A DNA stretch of 64,000 nt from Persicaria tinctoria (Eukaryota; Streptophyta; Magnoliopsida; Caryophyllales; Polygonaceae): positions 46,075,745 through 46,139,744 of the forward strand of contig JBANSL010000017.1 in assembly GCA_037127255.1 (NCBI GenBank), read 5' to 3'. Shown one piece after another: positions 41,587-53,599 of this stretch. A program made the translations under genes and the position numbers. Every line of letters begins with the position of its first letter. Position 1 is the first letter of the stretch. The notes beneath the pieces were generated by a model. The model did not search any database, was not told the DNA's origin, and worked only from the letters and a program-made list of their open reading frames with translations.

Positions 41587-43120
41587 TCTGAGTCTCTCCA
41601 TGACCTCTCCTTGCCATGCTGCCCACCCGTGATCGAGTTAACTCCTTGCATTATTAGGGATGCATATTCTTAAATCTGAAAATTCCTTTTATTTTATAGG
41701 GGTCAATGTTTGAGTAGATGTTATGTGGGAACTGATGAATAAAGGAGTACGAGCGAACACAAGAATCCTTGCAAGAGAAGCCTAGCCTTCCTATAAACAA
41801 TAAAATTTCTCATATGAATCTTATGTGTATTTTACTTTTGAAATTGACGGTGTATTTTAGTTTCCTTATCCTAATTTTGTTTTTTCCTTATTGCAGGGTT
41901 AGATTAATTTTTAGTCCATTGATCATCCATCCAAAATTGTAATGATCAAAAGGATAAGAAACTTCCGGCGGCTGGTCTTGTAGAAGTTTCCTTATCAAAT
42001 CAAGGAAAAAGTTCAGGTGAGTAACATACCGTTGCCTCTGAATGGAACTTGCATAACATAGATTCATTTGCAACATCTCTTTAATTCTATTAATAATAGG
42101 TACATTCATAATGGAACTTGCATAACATAGGTTCTCTTATCCTCCATTTTCTTACATCTCTTATTTGATCCTCTCCCATTATTTGATATTTGATTTTGGT
42201 ATTAGATATTCCATTTCGATATTTTAAAATTTCCCTTTTTTATTTGGTTCGTTAGTAAATTCTTTATATATGTTGATTCTACTGTATTAGACGCTTAACT
42301 TGGAGGCAATGGACAAAACCAGACACTGGAAAATCGTGGGTTGCAGTGCATACATAGGTGATGGGTTGCTCGATGGGTTTGATTGGTCACGCAACATAGA
42401 ATGTGGGCTGCGCTGTCCCTGAAACAGCATGTACTGGTGTTCTTGGTGACTTTGTACAACCTTGCAGATAGACTAAAACTTTTCACACATGATTCATGGA
42501 TTTGGTCTGGAAGTCATCAATAGGTTTTGTTGTTTTAGGCACCTATCATATAAACAAAATGACTGGAATTATATCATTTACTCTTGCTCATCTCCCCATA
42601 TTAACATAATTGTAAGCTTCTTTTTCCACTCTAGTTGCTTATAGGTTTCTTCATTACCAATACTTGTAAGCTTCTTTTTCCACACCCAAATGTTTTTTAT
42701 TATGTTATATGATCGCTTAAAATGTGCAGTAGCTTATAGCCCTAAAGTTGGGATGTAGGTTGATCGAATCTTATTGTCATCTTCTTAATATTTCCTATGT
42801 AGTATGCTTTCTAATGCTTGTCTCTCTTTCTTTTTTTCTTATTTTAGATACAAATGTGCACAAGACAAAGCTTGCAATGTTCCACTACTTGTCAACAAAC
42901 AGTTAAAAGCCATGCATTGGTAGCTTATCATAATTACATGTATTTCATACAGATGCACATTTACAGTATTCCTACTATGATCTAGATAAATAGATCCTCC
43001 TTAGTACTTTGAAATTTGTATTTTTTTAATTTAAAATTTGTATTCAATTAGAGCTTTACTATGTAATTTGAGCACCTCATTATCTTATACTTATATATAA
43101 GTAATTACAACAGCAAATTC
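41587..43120. other. Non-coding stretch between L1 ORF1 remnant and Helitron end
   Basis: No gene is supported. The duplicated string AATGGAACTTGCATAACATA occurs near 42041 and 42110, and GTAAGCTTCTTTTTCCAC near 42612 and 42666. The stretch may be the interior of the Helitron whose 3' end is at 43147. Confidence 0.35.
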
Positions 43121-43147
43121 ACCATGCGAAGCACGGTTCATTCCTAG
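43121..43147 (+). mobile_element. Helitron 3' terminus
   Basis: The hairpin ACCATGC-GAA-GCACGGT (43121-43137, one G:T-type mismatch) is followed 6 bp later by CTAG and then T, giving the standard Helitron 3' end: stem-loop about 10 bp before CTRR, inserted before T. The 5' end was not identified, so the size is unknown. Confidence 0.55.
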
Positions 43148-43534
43148 TATAACTAAAAACATGCACATCAATGATAGGGCCGGAGTTAGATATATAGATC
43201 CTGCACGTACATTAATGTCGATGGAAAGGGCAATGACCTTCCATGGCACGGGGTGATGCTCTTGGAACTTGATTGGCTTGATTCGTGCTCGGTACTTGGT
43301 AGTTACCTGAGATAGGTCTCGAGATAAGACAGGCTAGAGATCTCTAAATTATCGATAGAAAATGTTTTCATCCATGAACCAATTTAAACAATATATTGTC
43401 GCACCCCCTTCACTAACACAACCCAATACCCATTGTCCCTTCCCTACAGGTAAAGAGCAGCTAACGTACGTAGTGTGACTTTTCCTCGGAATATACTGGT
43501 CCATTACATCATCCTGCATAAACCTGATTTGCGC
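43148..43534. other. Intergenic sequence upstream of tRNA-Gln
   Basis: No gene or repeat was recognised. Confidence 0.4.
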
Positions 43535-43540
43535 AAAAAA
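43535..43540 (-). terminator. Pol III terminator of tRNA-Gln
   Basis: Six T on the - strand begin two bases after the tRNA 3' end. Confidence 0.8.
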
Positions 43541-43541
43541 T

Positions 43542-43613
43542 AGGTCCTACCGGGAGTCGAACCCAGGTCGCTGGATTCAAAGTCCAGAGTGCTAACCACT
43601 ACACCATAGAACC
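43542..43613 (-). tRNA. tRNA-Gln (anticodon TTG)
   Basis: This is a complete 72-nt cloverleaf without intron. The acceptor stem pairs GGTTCTA with TAGGACC and the discriminator is T. The D-arm region carries an A box (TGGTGTAGTGG). The anticodon stem CTGGA/TCCAG holds the loop CTTTGAA with anticodon TTG (43578-43580), and the T arm carries the B box GGTTCGACTCC. It sits 127 bp upstream of, and divergent from, the hydrolase gene. Everything needed for transcription by Pol III appears intact. Confidence 0.95.
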
Positions 43614-43740
43614 ATATCTGTCTAACGACATGAATATTAAAATATAAATTGTCCCGAGTATTGGAATTAATTGTGACATAAATTAACTATTTCTTTCTAC
43701 GGAGTATTAATTTTTTAGCGGATGGTATTGGAGAGGAGAG

Positions 43741-46700
43741 ATGCACAACTTCACATCATCACTGTCAAGGCACTGCCGGAAGATCAAAAATGGCGGGCTC
43801 TACTTTACTGCTAGACACCTTTCCTCTCTACAAAAACAGTCGATTTTGCCATCCGATCTTAACGATGAGGTTCGTCTTCAATTTCAGTTTTTCTTAATTC
43901 AAATTTTCGTTTTTCTTTTTTTGTTTCATTTCGTGAGCTTTACTGTGTTTGTTAATTAGTTGCTTGTGGAAGGGAAAGCCCATTGTCGAACTGCGATTCT
44001 CAACAGACCCTCCGCCCTCAACGCTCTTACTCGATCCATGGTAACTACTCTCCATTTTAAGCTTCAATTGATACTTTTATACGGTGTTAGGGTTTAATTT
44101 GCCCCCGGTTTGGGATTATCGAATGAAACTTCAAGGCCAATCCAGTTTTCAGTTGATGATTTAGATGCGTTCTGGCAACATTAGTTTTCTATTTCATCTT
44201 TCAAGTTCATTTCTCCCCAATTGTACTCGACAAATTTTGCGGAGGAAAACTGGCAAAAAAAAATAAAAAACATGGCATATGTTTGTGCCCAATTATGGAT
44301 ACATCAGTGGTTCCCTGTTGGAAGAGGGTGGTGACAGTGGCCCAGGGTAAGGCTTGGATGCTAAATGCATTGTTGCTTCCTTAGGCAGTATAAATTTGGT
44401 TTTTGAACCTCAATGGTCATGATTTGCTGTGGTGTGTACCCTACCATAGTTTTAATGTTGCTTGTACTGTGCAATAATTGCAACAAAAGTGTAATTGGTA
44501 GGATCTTTTTTGCAGTCGCTTGTTGTTTTTCCATATTTCCTAAGTGATCACTGCAGCTCTATGGAAAGCACTCATGATTTGACTGAGAATTAGGCATCTA
44601 ATCAAGTTGAACACAATGTGTGATTTCTTTTCTTTTTATAATGGTTGGCTAAAAAAAACAGACGAATCTCAATATCTTGCATCACATCTTTGTTGTTTCC
44701 CTGAATGCACCAGCACCACATATTCATGAGCTGAAGTCAGTTACGTTGCTTTTCAGGGTATTCGATTGCAAAAACTTTACAAATCCTGGGAAGATAATCC
44801 TGACATTGGTTTCGTGATGATTAAGGTGATTCATGTTTCTAATTTTAGAACCTTGGATGTGTACAGAGATGAATTCTTTAAAGGTGTTTCTTCTTCAATT
44901 TTTTTAGGGGAGTGGAAGGGCATTTTGTGCTGGTGGAGATATCAAAACTATCTACCATTTAATGAAGCAAGGTGTCTACTAATTCTTTAAAGAACTATTT
45001 TTTTAATATTATTATTTTCATAAAGTTGCTAAATTTTAGAGTATGACACTCCCAACTGTTTCTAAACTGATACATTTAATCTGTACCCTTGAACTTGTTG
45101 TCACCCATGTTCAAGTCTTGCTCTTCCTTTGCTATATGATTAGAGGTAGAGCTGGGCTCCAAAAATAATTTCAGGATTTTTTTTTTATTTGAAGAACAAA
45201 GGAATTGTACAAAATATTGGGAGAGAACCATGAAATTGTGGTTTAAGCACATCGTTTTCGTAAACAAAATCACTAAAAACATTTAATTTTTCAAAAAAAA
45301 TTAGGGAATGATTGTTTTTTGAAATAATGTACAAAAGAATTTTTAAATCCCTAGGACACCATGATTTTTTAGTATAGAATGTGTAATTGCACTAATGCAA
45401 AATTCAATCTATGTGACATTTTGCTTATAGAGTTTGTTACAAAGGTTTTTCTTATGACTATAATAAAATGGGGGGAGGAATATTAGTAATTTTGTTAAGT
45501 CATCACGTCCTCGAGGCTTGAGCGAGACATTGCCTAGATCATTACCGCTGGTGAGACATGAGACATGATAGGAACTCAAAGTTGTGTTACTAAAGGTGCT
45601 GACGTATCTCTAAACCAACACCTAGAAGTTTCTTGGTTTGAGAAGGAATGGAGAAAGTAGAAGTCAAACCAGACATGTGAATTTGTGTGGAAAACGCACA
45701 GCACAAGTGTTAAGGGTGGCTAGACATGGTGCACAGGGCTGCAATATATTCGGTTTTCGTTGGCACTTTGCGAGCCCAAGTAAAGATGTCTCGAGCCTGT
45801 TGACTTAGATAGACTTATGTAGATCAAGAAGTTTGAAACGAAATTCTAGAGCAATTGGAGCTAAAATGTTTGATGATGTCCGAGTGAGAGCTAAACATCT
45901 CTTAAGTGCTCGTATGAGCTAGGGCATTAGGAATTTTGGGGCTCAGAGCTTCTTGTTATAACAAGTTTAAAGAGCTAAGGGAATGTGGTGTCACATAACC
46001 TAATAGAGGTGAGTGATGCTAGCTCCGATGAGTTAAGCTTGTTTGGTTTTGAATGGCAATTGGGCTTGGTCCTTCGGGATGATGTTCTTGGGCCTTATGG
46101 GCCATGTGAGACTCGGAAAACAGGCCTTAGTAACTATCATAACGGGCCATAACCACTCACAACTGCCCTCTCCATTGCCTATATAAAGCGGTGGACTCTT
46201 GGCTTGACAATTCGCTCAAAACTTGTATTGACAACTCCAAAAGATCAGTTGTATTGACATTTGATAATACTCTTTAGGGACCGAGACTACATTTTCATTT
46301 TTCAAGCTTCTTATGGCTTTAACGCATAGTCTAGTCATGAATTGATTGTCTTATCCCACGTGAGATTTGCAGAACCTTGCGCCTTTATAAGGTGAAAATA
46401 CTCTTTGTAGGAAAAACGCTTATAAAGTGTGATTCATCCATTATCCAAGTCATCTAATTAGACAAAATGAAACAAACAACTAGACTACTTGGATGTTGGA
46501 CTACTTCTTTGGAAGTTTACAACCCCTTGTCTACTAGTTTGTTGAGTGAGATTACCCTCCTTATCTACTCACTCGGTCCTTGGTCTTAAGAGATCGAACG
46601 AGTTGTAAGGTCCTAGATACCGTGGAAGCCTCGATAAATAAGTGTAGGCGGCACTAGTATGTCAAACACATTGTAAGGTTGTTCAGACCTCGATCAACGT

Positions 46701-49549
46701 TGTTTGGAGACCAGGACAGCCGACAGCATAGGCATGGCACCAGTCCTCTTAGTTCCTACCCCTATATACAGCTAACAATTAATATCTCAATACATTCTGC
46801 GCATCGCTGTTATTAACATGTTTATTCTTTTGTGCAGGGAAATTAGAAGAAACTAAGGAATTTTTCAGGGAGATATATACTTTTATTTATATGCCTGGTA
46901 CATATATGAAACCACATGTGAGAATTGATCTCGATAACTGTGTTCATTACAGCATATGTCTTTATTTTTAATAACAAATAGACACTTTGATAATGGTATC
47001 CAAGTGTTTTCATGAAATCATTGTAGGAAGGTCACATGGATATGTTATTGTTAGCTAATGGTTTAATACTGTGAAGTTGCTGAAATGACTTGTTGTTTAA
47101 TAGTCTTAAGCTATTTACTATTGATGGTTTATCAACATTCATCACTGTGTTGTTGACCATTTTTTAGGTTGCCCTCCTGAATGGAATTACAATGGGTGGT
47201 GGAGCAGGGGTTTCAATACCAGGAATGTTTCGTGTTGCTACTGAGAAAACTGTAAGTATAATATTGTTTTAAACCAATTTATGCCCTTTATTGTTCGATA
47301 TATTATGTAAGATCCCATTCTTTTAGAATTACAATGTGTTGATTATTTCTTTTTCCAGCTAATAATGACTCTAAAGTCTAGACTCAAATATTATATGATA
47401 CTCTTACACTTTGTTTATGCTATATGAATATGTGTATCTTCTAGTACTTATGGTTTATGGATCTCATTCCCCGCAGGTGTTTGCTACCCCAGAAACATTA
47501 ATTGGTTTTCATTCGGATGCTGCAGCTTCTTTCTATCTTTCGCATCTTCCTGGCAATCTTGGTAGGTCTTGCTTTGCTTACTTCCTTGCAATATGCTGGA
47601 GACCTTTATTTACACTCGAATTCTCCATTACTGCCAAACAATAATGCCTCATTGACCTGTTCATTTCATTTTATGGTGTTTTTTTAATTTTAAGCTGGTG
47701 CAGCCTTTTTTGCACATGTAAAGCTCTAAGTTTGTGTACACTTTATAGTACATAAGAGTTCGATTCCCAACGGATCTATACTACGACTTTGGAACATGAT
47801 GAAACCTCAGTTTCCTATATTTTGTGCTCATTTCTTGTAGCATGATGATTTCAGGAGAGTATATAGCTCTAACAAGTGAGACTCTCAGTGGAGCTGAAAT
47901 GTTTGCTTGTGGACTTGCAACACACTATGCACTAAGTGTTGTATGTGCTACTAATCCCTCTTTATTGAAAAAACATATTTCATCTGCTTACATTATCTTT
48001 TCTATATATGTTTTTGTATTAACAGAAGCTTCCTCAAATTGAAGAACATCTAGGCCAATTGGTTACTGATGATCCTTCGGTTATTGAGACTTCCTTGCAA
48101 AAGTTCAGCGATTCTGTATCTCCGGATGCTTTGAGTGTCCTACGAAGGTTTGTGATTACTTCTACCCTGGAGCACTTTAATACAGCCTTTCTTGGTAGGA
48201 ATTTGATGTGAATTTGGTTTTAGCCGGAAGTTTGGTACCTCTCTCTAGTCCTTCACCTTTGTGATATAAGGAGTTTGTTCAAGCATAATGGAAGGAGTGA
48301 GTGAACTCAGTTAGCTTTATTATTGGCTCTACTCTGCATAAGATGAGTGTTAATGCATACTTAAAGAGAATGAAACTGATAACTGTAGCAAAGAGAGGTT
48401 ATTTTAATACATCTCTGGTAAAAAGATCATTAGGATAGGAATAATGCTCTATAAGTTACAGCTAAAGTTAAGTTCTTAGATTACTTCTTCCGTGACACTG
48501 GTTGGAATATTAAAAACCCCGTCTCCTATCAAAAGGAAGCGGTAAACGGGAAGGGCACCATTGATTGTGCATAGCATTTTTTAACCTCTATTTCATCAGC
48601 TGAACTCAAGTTTGCTAACCTGTTCAGAATGGAGACCCTTGACAAATGTTTCGGTTGTGATACAGTTGAAGAAATAATTGGTGCTCTGGTAATCATTTGT
48701 TCACAAATCTTTCTTACATTATATTCTTGTCTCGAACGATGACAATTATGACATGGCTAAATGCCATAATCCCGCTGCATATTCGGTTTTGGGAAAATGG
48801 AAAGAGAACTTTTACAAGCACATCTAAGCTATCATGGTTTTCTTACACCTATTCTTCCATGTGACATTCTGCATTTTGTAGGAAAATGAGTCTAGCAAGA
48901 CAGATCATGCATGGTGCGCGTCAACTTTAAAGAGGCTAAAAGAAGTTTCTCCTTTGGGCCTGAAGGTTACATTGAGATCGGTCAGTTCATTCAACTTATC
49001 CTTGTTATATAGTGAATTCACAGTCTATTCTGTCAGACTCAGTCCTTTCTTCTCGGTCTTGTCTTTTTAATATGCGGGTATCTTCTCAGATTCGGGAAGG
49101 AAGAAACCAAACTCTAGACGAATGTCTTGCCCGTGAGTATCGAATGACTCTTCAGGCAATATCTGGACAAATTTCCAAAGACTATTTCGAGGTATGATAT
49201 GAACTTGGCAAGTGCTTCTTGAACCATCTTTTGTTGCACCTATTATGGTCTAATTGTTGTTCATCGTTCCAGGGTATACGAGCTCGCGTTATTGATAAAG
49301 ACTTCTCCCCAAAGGTATTTTCAAAATGCATCGCATTAGTTGGAACTCGAGGGAAATCCTTTCATCTCCTCCACATATATTAGTTCGATTCTATGATCAT
49401 GTACTATTTTCGTATCTAAAAACACGCAGTGGGACCCACCGAGCTTGGATAGAGTATCAGAGGACATGGTGGATCAGTACTTTTCACGTCTCAGCGAGTC
49501 AGAACCCGAACTCGAACTTCCGACCAAGCAGAGGGAAGCCTTCGCCTAA
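43741..49549 (+). CDS. 3-hydroxyisobutyryl-CoA hydrolase-like protein, 14 exons, probably mitochondrial
   Basis: Fourteen exons with GT-AG introns join into 407 codons: 43741-43869, 43960-44040, 44757-44825, 44908-44971, 46838-46917, 47168-47251, 47477-47561, 47855-47940, 48026-48147, 48628-48688, 48882-48980, 49090-49191, 49273-49314, 49430-49549. The N-terminus ([16 protein letters not shown]) is Arg/Lys/Ser-rich like a mitochondrial presequence, and the C-terminus lacks a peroxisomal SKL-type signal. The crotonase/ECH fold shows the oxyanion-hole segments [10 protein letters not shown] (97-105) and [10 protein letters not shown] (146-155), plus the hydrolase signature PETLIGF (E175) with D183, the expected catalytic acids. 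It probably hydrolyses 3-hydroxyisobutyryl-CoA in valine breakdown. Oddity: HSDAAAS replaces the usual HPDAGAS. Intron 4 is 1866 bp long through an insertion. No broken codon was seen. Confidence 0.9.
45493..46777 (+). mobile_element. Solo-LTR-like insertion in intron 4 of the hydrolase gene
   Basis: The non-coding block starts TGTTAAG and ends GCTAACA, inverted TGTTA/TAACA termini as in LTRs. It contains a clear TATA box (CTATATAAAG, 46179-46188). The flanking 5-mers do not match, so the target duplication is unproven and the borders are tentative. The block lies in the sense orientation relative to the gene and could supply an internal promoter or polyadenylation site. Confidence 0.35.
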
Positions 49550-50073
49550 TCAGTTCAGGGAAGTTTGGTCCTCTTGGCTTTCATATACCATATTCTTAAA
49601 GGGCTTTTTATTGGTTTGCATAAGCACAAAGATGTCTTTGAAGCTATGCTCTATTTTTTCTTTCTACTATGCTACCCTATATATAATGAGAGAACCAAGT
49701 GATAGTAATCTTTTGCACATTTGTCTATATACACTTTCAAAAATTTTATATTCTCACAACAAAGGCACGCAACATAAAGTGGTGGCCTTTTTTTCCACTA
49801 TTCACCCTCGGCTACATATTGGGAATGTAATCCCCGTAAAATATGGATTTTTTTTTTATTAAGTATTAAATTAACATTTAAAGAAAATAAAAATTATATT
49901 TATATTTCAAAGACTTGAGACACATTGGTATATTAAAAAATTCAGAGACAAATAGACATATTAACTCCCGTCTGTTTTTTGGTAAAGGAAGATAATGATT
50001 ACGAGTATGTATGGATATGCATTTTTTATTTATTAACTACTAAAAAAAGTAGAGTAGAATTAGCTTATTTGAT
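49550..50073. other. 3' flank of the hydrolase gene
   Basis: Probably contains the 3' untranslated region. No further gene is seen. The sequence becomes AT-rich after about 49840. Confidence 0.5.
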
Positions 50074-51640
50074 GTTTTTTTATTAGGTAAAAATTCAGGC
50101 AGAAACCTATCCAATAACATCCTTATAGATGAGGTGTTGGAGACCTATGTCGTTGTTGATGTCGAGACCCCAGACAGAGCAGTAAAGGTGTGCAACCTTA
50201 TCAGTCATTTTATTGCCAATACGGGAGATATGAGAGAAAGACACATCTCTCACACTCGACAAAACGGTGTTAATGCCTGACATTGACATCTCGATTTCTC
50301 AAGGGCATTTGGTTTGTGTTTTAAGATAATTTGTGATGATTATGAGAGAATCTCCCTCAATATGTAGTTTGTTTATACCTAACAGAAGAGATTGGGTGAT
50401 ACCTTGTCTTAGAGCAATGGCTTCTTCCATTATGGGAGTTTGGTTGCCAATCAAATCGTAGCCAATATGAATGGGACGACCTTCCCAATCACGAATAATA
50501 AAGCCAATTGAGCTACTGTTATTCGGAAGGCTGGAACCGTCAAAATTAAGTTTGAACGTGCCTAGGGGAGGTTTTTTCCACTTGACTGTTTTTTGTGGAG
50601 TGATTATCTTGGTCCTCTAGTTAGTTGCTTTGGCATAATTTATGTTTATGTTGAGATTTTGTTCATAAGTGGCCGTTTTCAGCCAGTTTTCCAAGTGCAA
50701 AGTGGTTATTTGTTTGATGGTTTCTGGTGATGGTAGCGGTTCCTGCCGAAAGATCATTTGGTTTCTAAAATACCAAGTTGTCCACCATGTGAAGGCTAGT
50801 TTTTCCTTTTCTGTTTTTGATAATTTGTTGTCTAGAAGCGCTAGGATAGGCTTCATTTCTCTTGAGATTGCGATCATGTTGTTGATGGTTTGACGGGTGT
50901 TCACTGGTAGTGTTGGTTGGATGCTGTTGTATTGGCATTTAATGAAAAGGTGCTTATCATCCTCAGTCGCTTGGTTGCACAGCATGCAAGTCAAAGGGAC
51001 ATAAACCCCTTTTTGGGAGGATTGGGTTGTTGTTGTAAGACCTTGTTGACTCAATTTCCAAAGAAAATTTTTTGTCTTAGGGGGGATATTGACTTTTCAA
51101 ATCCACGAGTTCTCGTTAGTAACCGCTCTACTATGAGATGTGATTATTTTGTATGCGCTAACCGTTGTGAACCACCCTTCTTTGTCCGACCACCAATACA
51201 TTCTATCCTCAAATTGATTTGATGGTAATGGGATGTACACGATATCTTTTACAATGCTTTGTGGCAGGGTTGAATTTAGTTTTTCCACCCATCATTTCCC
51301 CCTATAATATACGGAGTATTCACTAATCGTTTCTTCTGTATCTGTAATAGTCGGGAAATCATCCTTGCTCGTAATTGGTGTTGTTGTTAACCAGTTGTCC
51401 TTCCAAAAATTAATAGACTGTCCATTGCCCAACGACCATAATAAACCAGTTTTGAATTTCTCAATGAGGGGCGACAATTTTGACCATTGCCATGACGCAC
51501 CACCCTTTCTTTCGTAATTTAAAACGTGAGAGGTTTTGAGATATTTATATTGTATTAATTTGACCCAAACATTATCTGGTTCTGCTAAAATCTTCCATAG
51601 AAGCTTCATTTGAAGTGCTTCGTTCATGTCCTTTTTTGTT
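50074..51640 (-). mobile_element. 5'-truncated L1 retrotransposon (3' part of ORF2)
   Basis: Reading on the - strand from 51640: the post-RT segment (MNEALQMKLLWKILAEP, SINFWKDNW), the zf-RVT domain (GWFTTVSAYK, then CMLCNQATEDDKHLFIKC, WWTTWYFRNQMIF) and an RNase H domain at about 50100-50570 (FKLNFDGSSLPNN, HIEGDS). Short frameshifts and stops separate the parts. A run of T on the + strand at 50074-50080 is a possible poly(A) tail. Reverse transcriptase and everything before it are missing. Confidence 0.8.
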
Positions 51641-51727
51641 CACATTTTAACTAGTTTATAGTTAAAAAAAAAATTAAACCTACAAGCTTATTTGGTGTTT
51701 ATTTGGGTTGAAATTACCATAATACCT

Positions 51728-51735
51728 CTAATAAC
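51728..51735. repeat. Target-site duplication CTAATAAC, left copy (hAT element)
   Basis: Eight base pairs, repeated exactly at 52473-52480. Confidence 0.9.
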
Positions 51736-52472
51736 TAGACATGAGCAAGGGTCAAGGGTTGACCCGGACCCGACGGGTTTTGACCCGGCGGGAATCCGAA
51801 GGGTTGACGACCCTTAGGGTCGACAAGGGTCAGGGTCGAGGCGGGTCAAGGGTTAGGATTAGGGTCATGCTGATTTTGACCCGCGAACCCGACGGGTTGA
51901 ACTCAAAGGGTCGACCCGTAAGGTCAACCCGCCGGGTCATCTATTAAGCGAGATGAAATCAAGATTCTTGCCCGAGACTCTGGAAGATCAAGTTTGCCTA
52001 AACGATTGGAAGATGGCGGAGATGCGAATTCAAAATAAGACCACTTAATCGAGTTAGACTCGGATGAAGAACTTGCCGATGACACAATGGTCAAGAGCTC
52101 ATATGGAAAGCAAGGAGAAAAGTCCTAGCATGAGATAAGGTAAGTAGAGATCAGAACGAATGTAAAGAACTATGTGAGCTTTGATATATTCCTCTTCCCC
52201 GAGAGATACATACACAACTAGCTAGAAAACTAGTCCTATCCTTCTTCCTTTTTTTTTTATTTTTTTTTTAAAACATAAAAAACTTTTAAAAAAAATAATT
52301 AAATGACATGTCATGACCCGATGGGTCAAAGGGTCGACCCTTGACCCGACGGGTCACCACAACCCGTTGACCCGTGGCTTAGAATGGTTAGGGTTAGGGT
52401 CAAGAATATCTCGACCCTTGACCCGACGGGTCGGACCCGTCGACCCGGCGGGTCCGACCCGTGCTCATTCTA
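51736..52472. mobile_element. Non-autonomous hAT (Ac/Ds-like) element, 737 bp
   Basis: The ends are TAGACATGAGCAAGGGTC and, read inward from the right, TAGAATGAGCACGGGTC: terminal inverted repeats with one extra base on the left. An 8-bp duplication CTAATAAC flanks the element, which is diagnostic of hAT. Dense GGGTCGACCC, GACCCGACGGGTC and GGGTCAAGGG repeats fill about 200 bp at the left and 150 bp at the right. The centre has no transposase gene. Movement would need an autonomous hAT transposase. Confidence 0.9.
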
Positions 52473-52480
52473 CTAATAAC
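52473..52480. repeat. Target-site duplication CTAATAAC, right copy (hAT element)
   Basis: It matches 51728-51735. Confidence 0.9.
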
Positions 52481-52640
52481 AACCAAATAAACTCCACTTT
52501 TTTCAAATAAACTCTTTTTCGTCTCATACGGTGTTTATATTATTCCATAATCTTTTAACCTTTATTTTACACAATTTTTCAATTTCAACTGTTTTTACTT
52601 TTTAGTCACTTTTTTAACTCCGCCTAATATTTAAATTAAC

Positions 52641-52770
52641 GGAATTTCACGAGGTACCGCTTAATTCACGCGGTGACCAATTATTTTACTCCTTTTATGT
52701 GGTACCCTTGAGGTTTGGAATCATTTCACCTCGTGCCCTTCTCCCTTAATTTTAACAGCTCCGTTACTTG
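52641..52770 (+). repeat. Dispersed repeat, copy 1 (related to 63854-63990)
   Basis: GGAATTTCACGAGGTACC...TATGTGGTACCCTTGAGGTTTGG...TTTCACCTCGTGCCCTT...TTAATTTTAAC...CCGTTA parallels the segment at the end of the window in the same order and orientation. The family was not identified. Confidence 0.6.
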
Positions 52771-53269
52771 GAAATTAAAAAAAAAAATCAATTTACTTAA
52801 AAACAATCGGGGAAAGAAAAGAGAGACGCACGAAGAGCACAGGGGAAGACACGCATAGGAAGGCCAAGTTGTTGGTGACCGGACTACTGGTCGCCGGCGT
52901 TGGGGCTGGAGGGGGACTCGGTGCAACTGGTCAGACTAGACGTGCTTAAGATTCATTAGTCATTATTTTAACCATTACCTTTCTTCCCCCATTTTTCACA
53001 TAAAATTTGTTACATTTCTCCACATTTCATATCCTAATTTTATGGAGGGTACCTATTTCCCCTAGGATTGTCTAATAATCCCCTCTATCCCCTCTTCTAG
53101 ACTCACAAAAAATTATGATCATATACATTTTCTTTGTAAAATTTAATTCATTTCCTTTCTATTCTCTCATCTAAAAACAAACTACCTCTAAAAGTGTTCT
53201 GGTGGACAAATAACTCTTTTATGCCTCATTGAATTTCGTTTTATTCGCCTTTCTTTATTTAAAAGTATT
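52771..53269. other. Stretch without a gene
   Basis: No feature is supported; scattered homopolymers only. Confidence 0.4.
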
Positions 53270-53575
53270 TATATATTTTTTGCTACAATTTTATGGGGTG
53301 TTTGGATCATTACAAACAAAATTTTATTTAATGATGATAATTTCACAAAAAGCGAGAAACAAGAAGGATATCTAAGCCAACTCCTACAACAACTGTATGA
53401 CTCTAAAAACTTATTATGGGAAGACACCTCCACAATGGATACACGACCACAGCTTCCATCCAAATGTTAGAAAAATCTCCGATGGAAAAAACCTATAGTA
53501 GACCACTTGAAGATTAATTTTGATGGCTCCAAACTCCCGTCTGGACTTGCTACTTTAGGCTTTGTGAGATTCCAC
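53270..53575 (+). pseudogene. L1 fragment: zf-RVT end and RNase H start
   Basis: The frame reads ITNKILFNDDNFTKSEKQE...SKNLLWED, and after a stop KPIVDHLKINFDGSKLPSGLATLGFV. The last part has the INFDGS motif that opens the RNase H domain of plant L1 ORF2. It ends abruptly where copia sequence begins. Confidence 0.55.
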
Positions 53576-53599
53576 ATGTTCGATCATAGTGTCTAGCAG

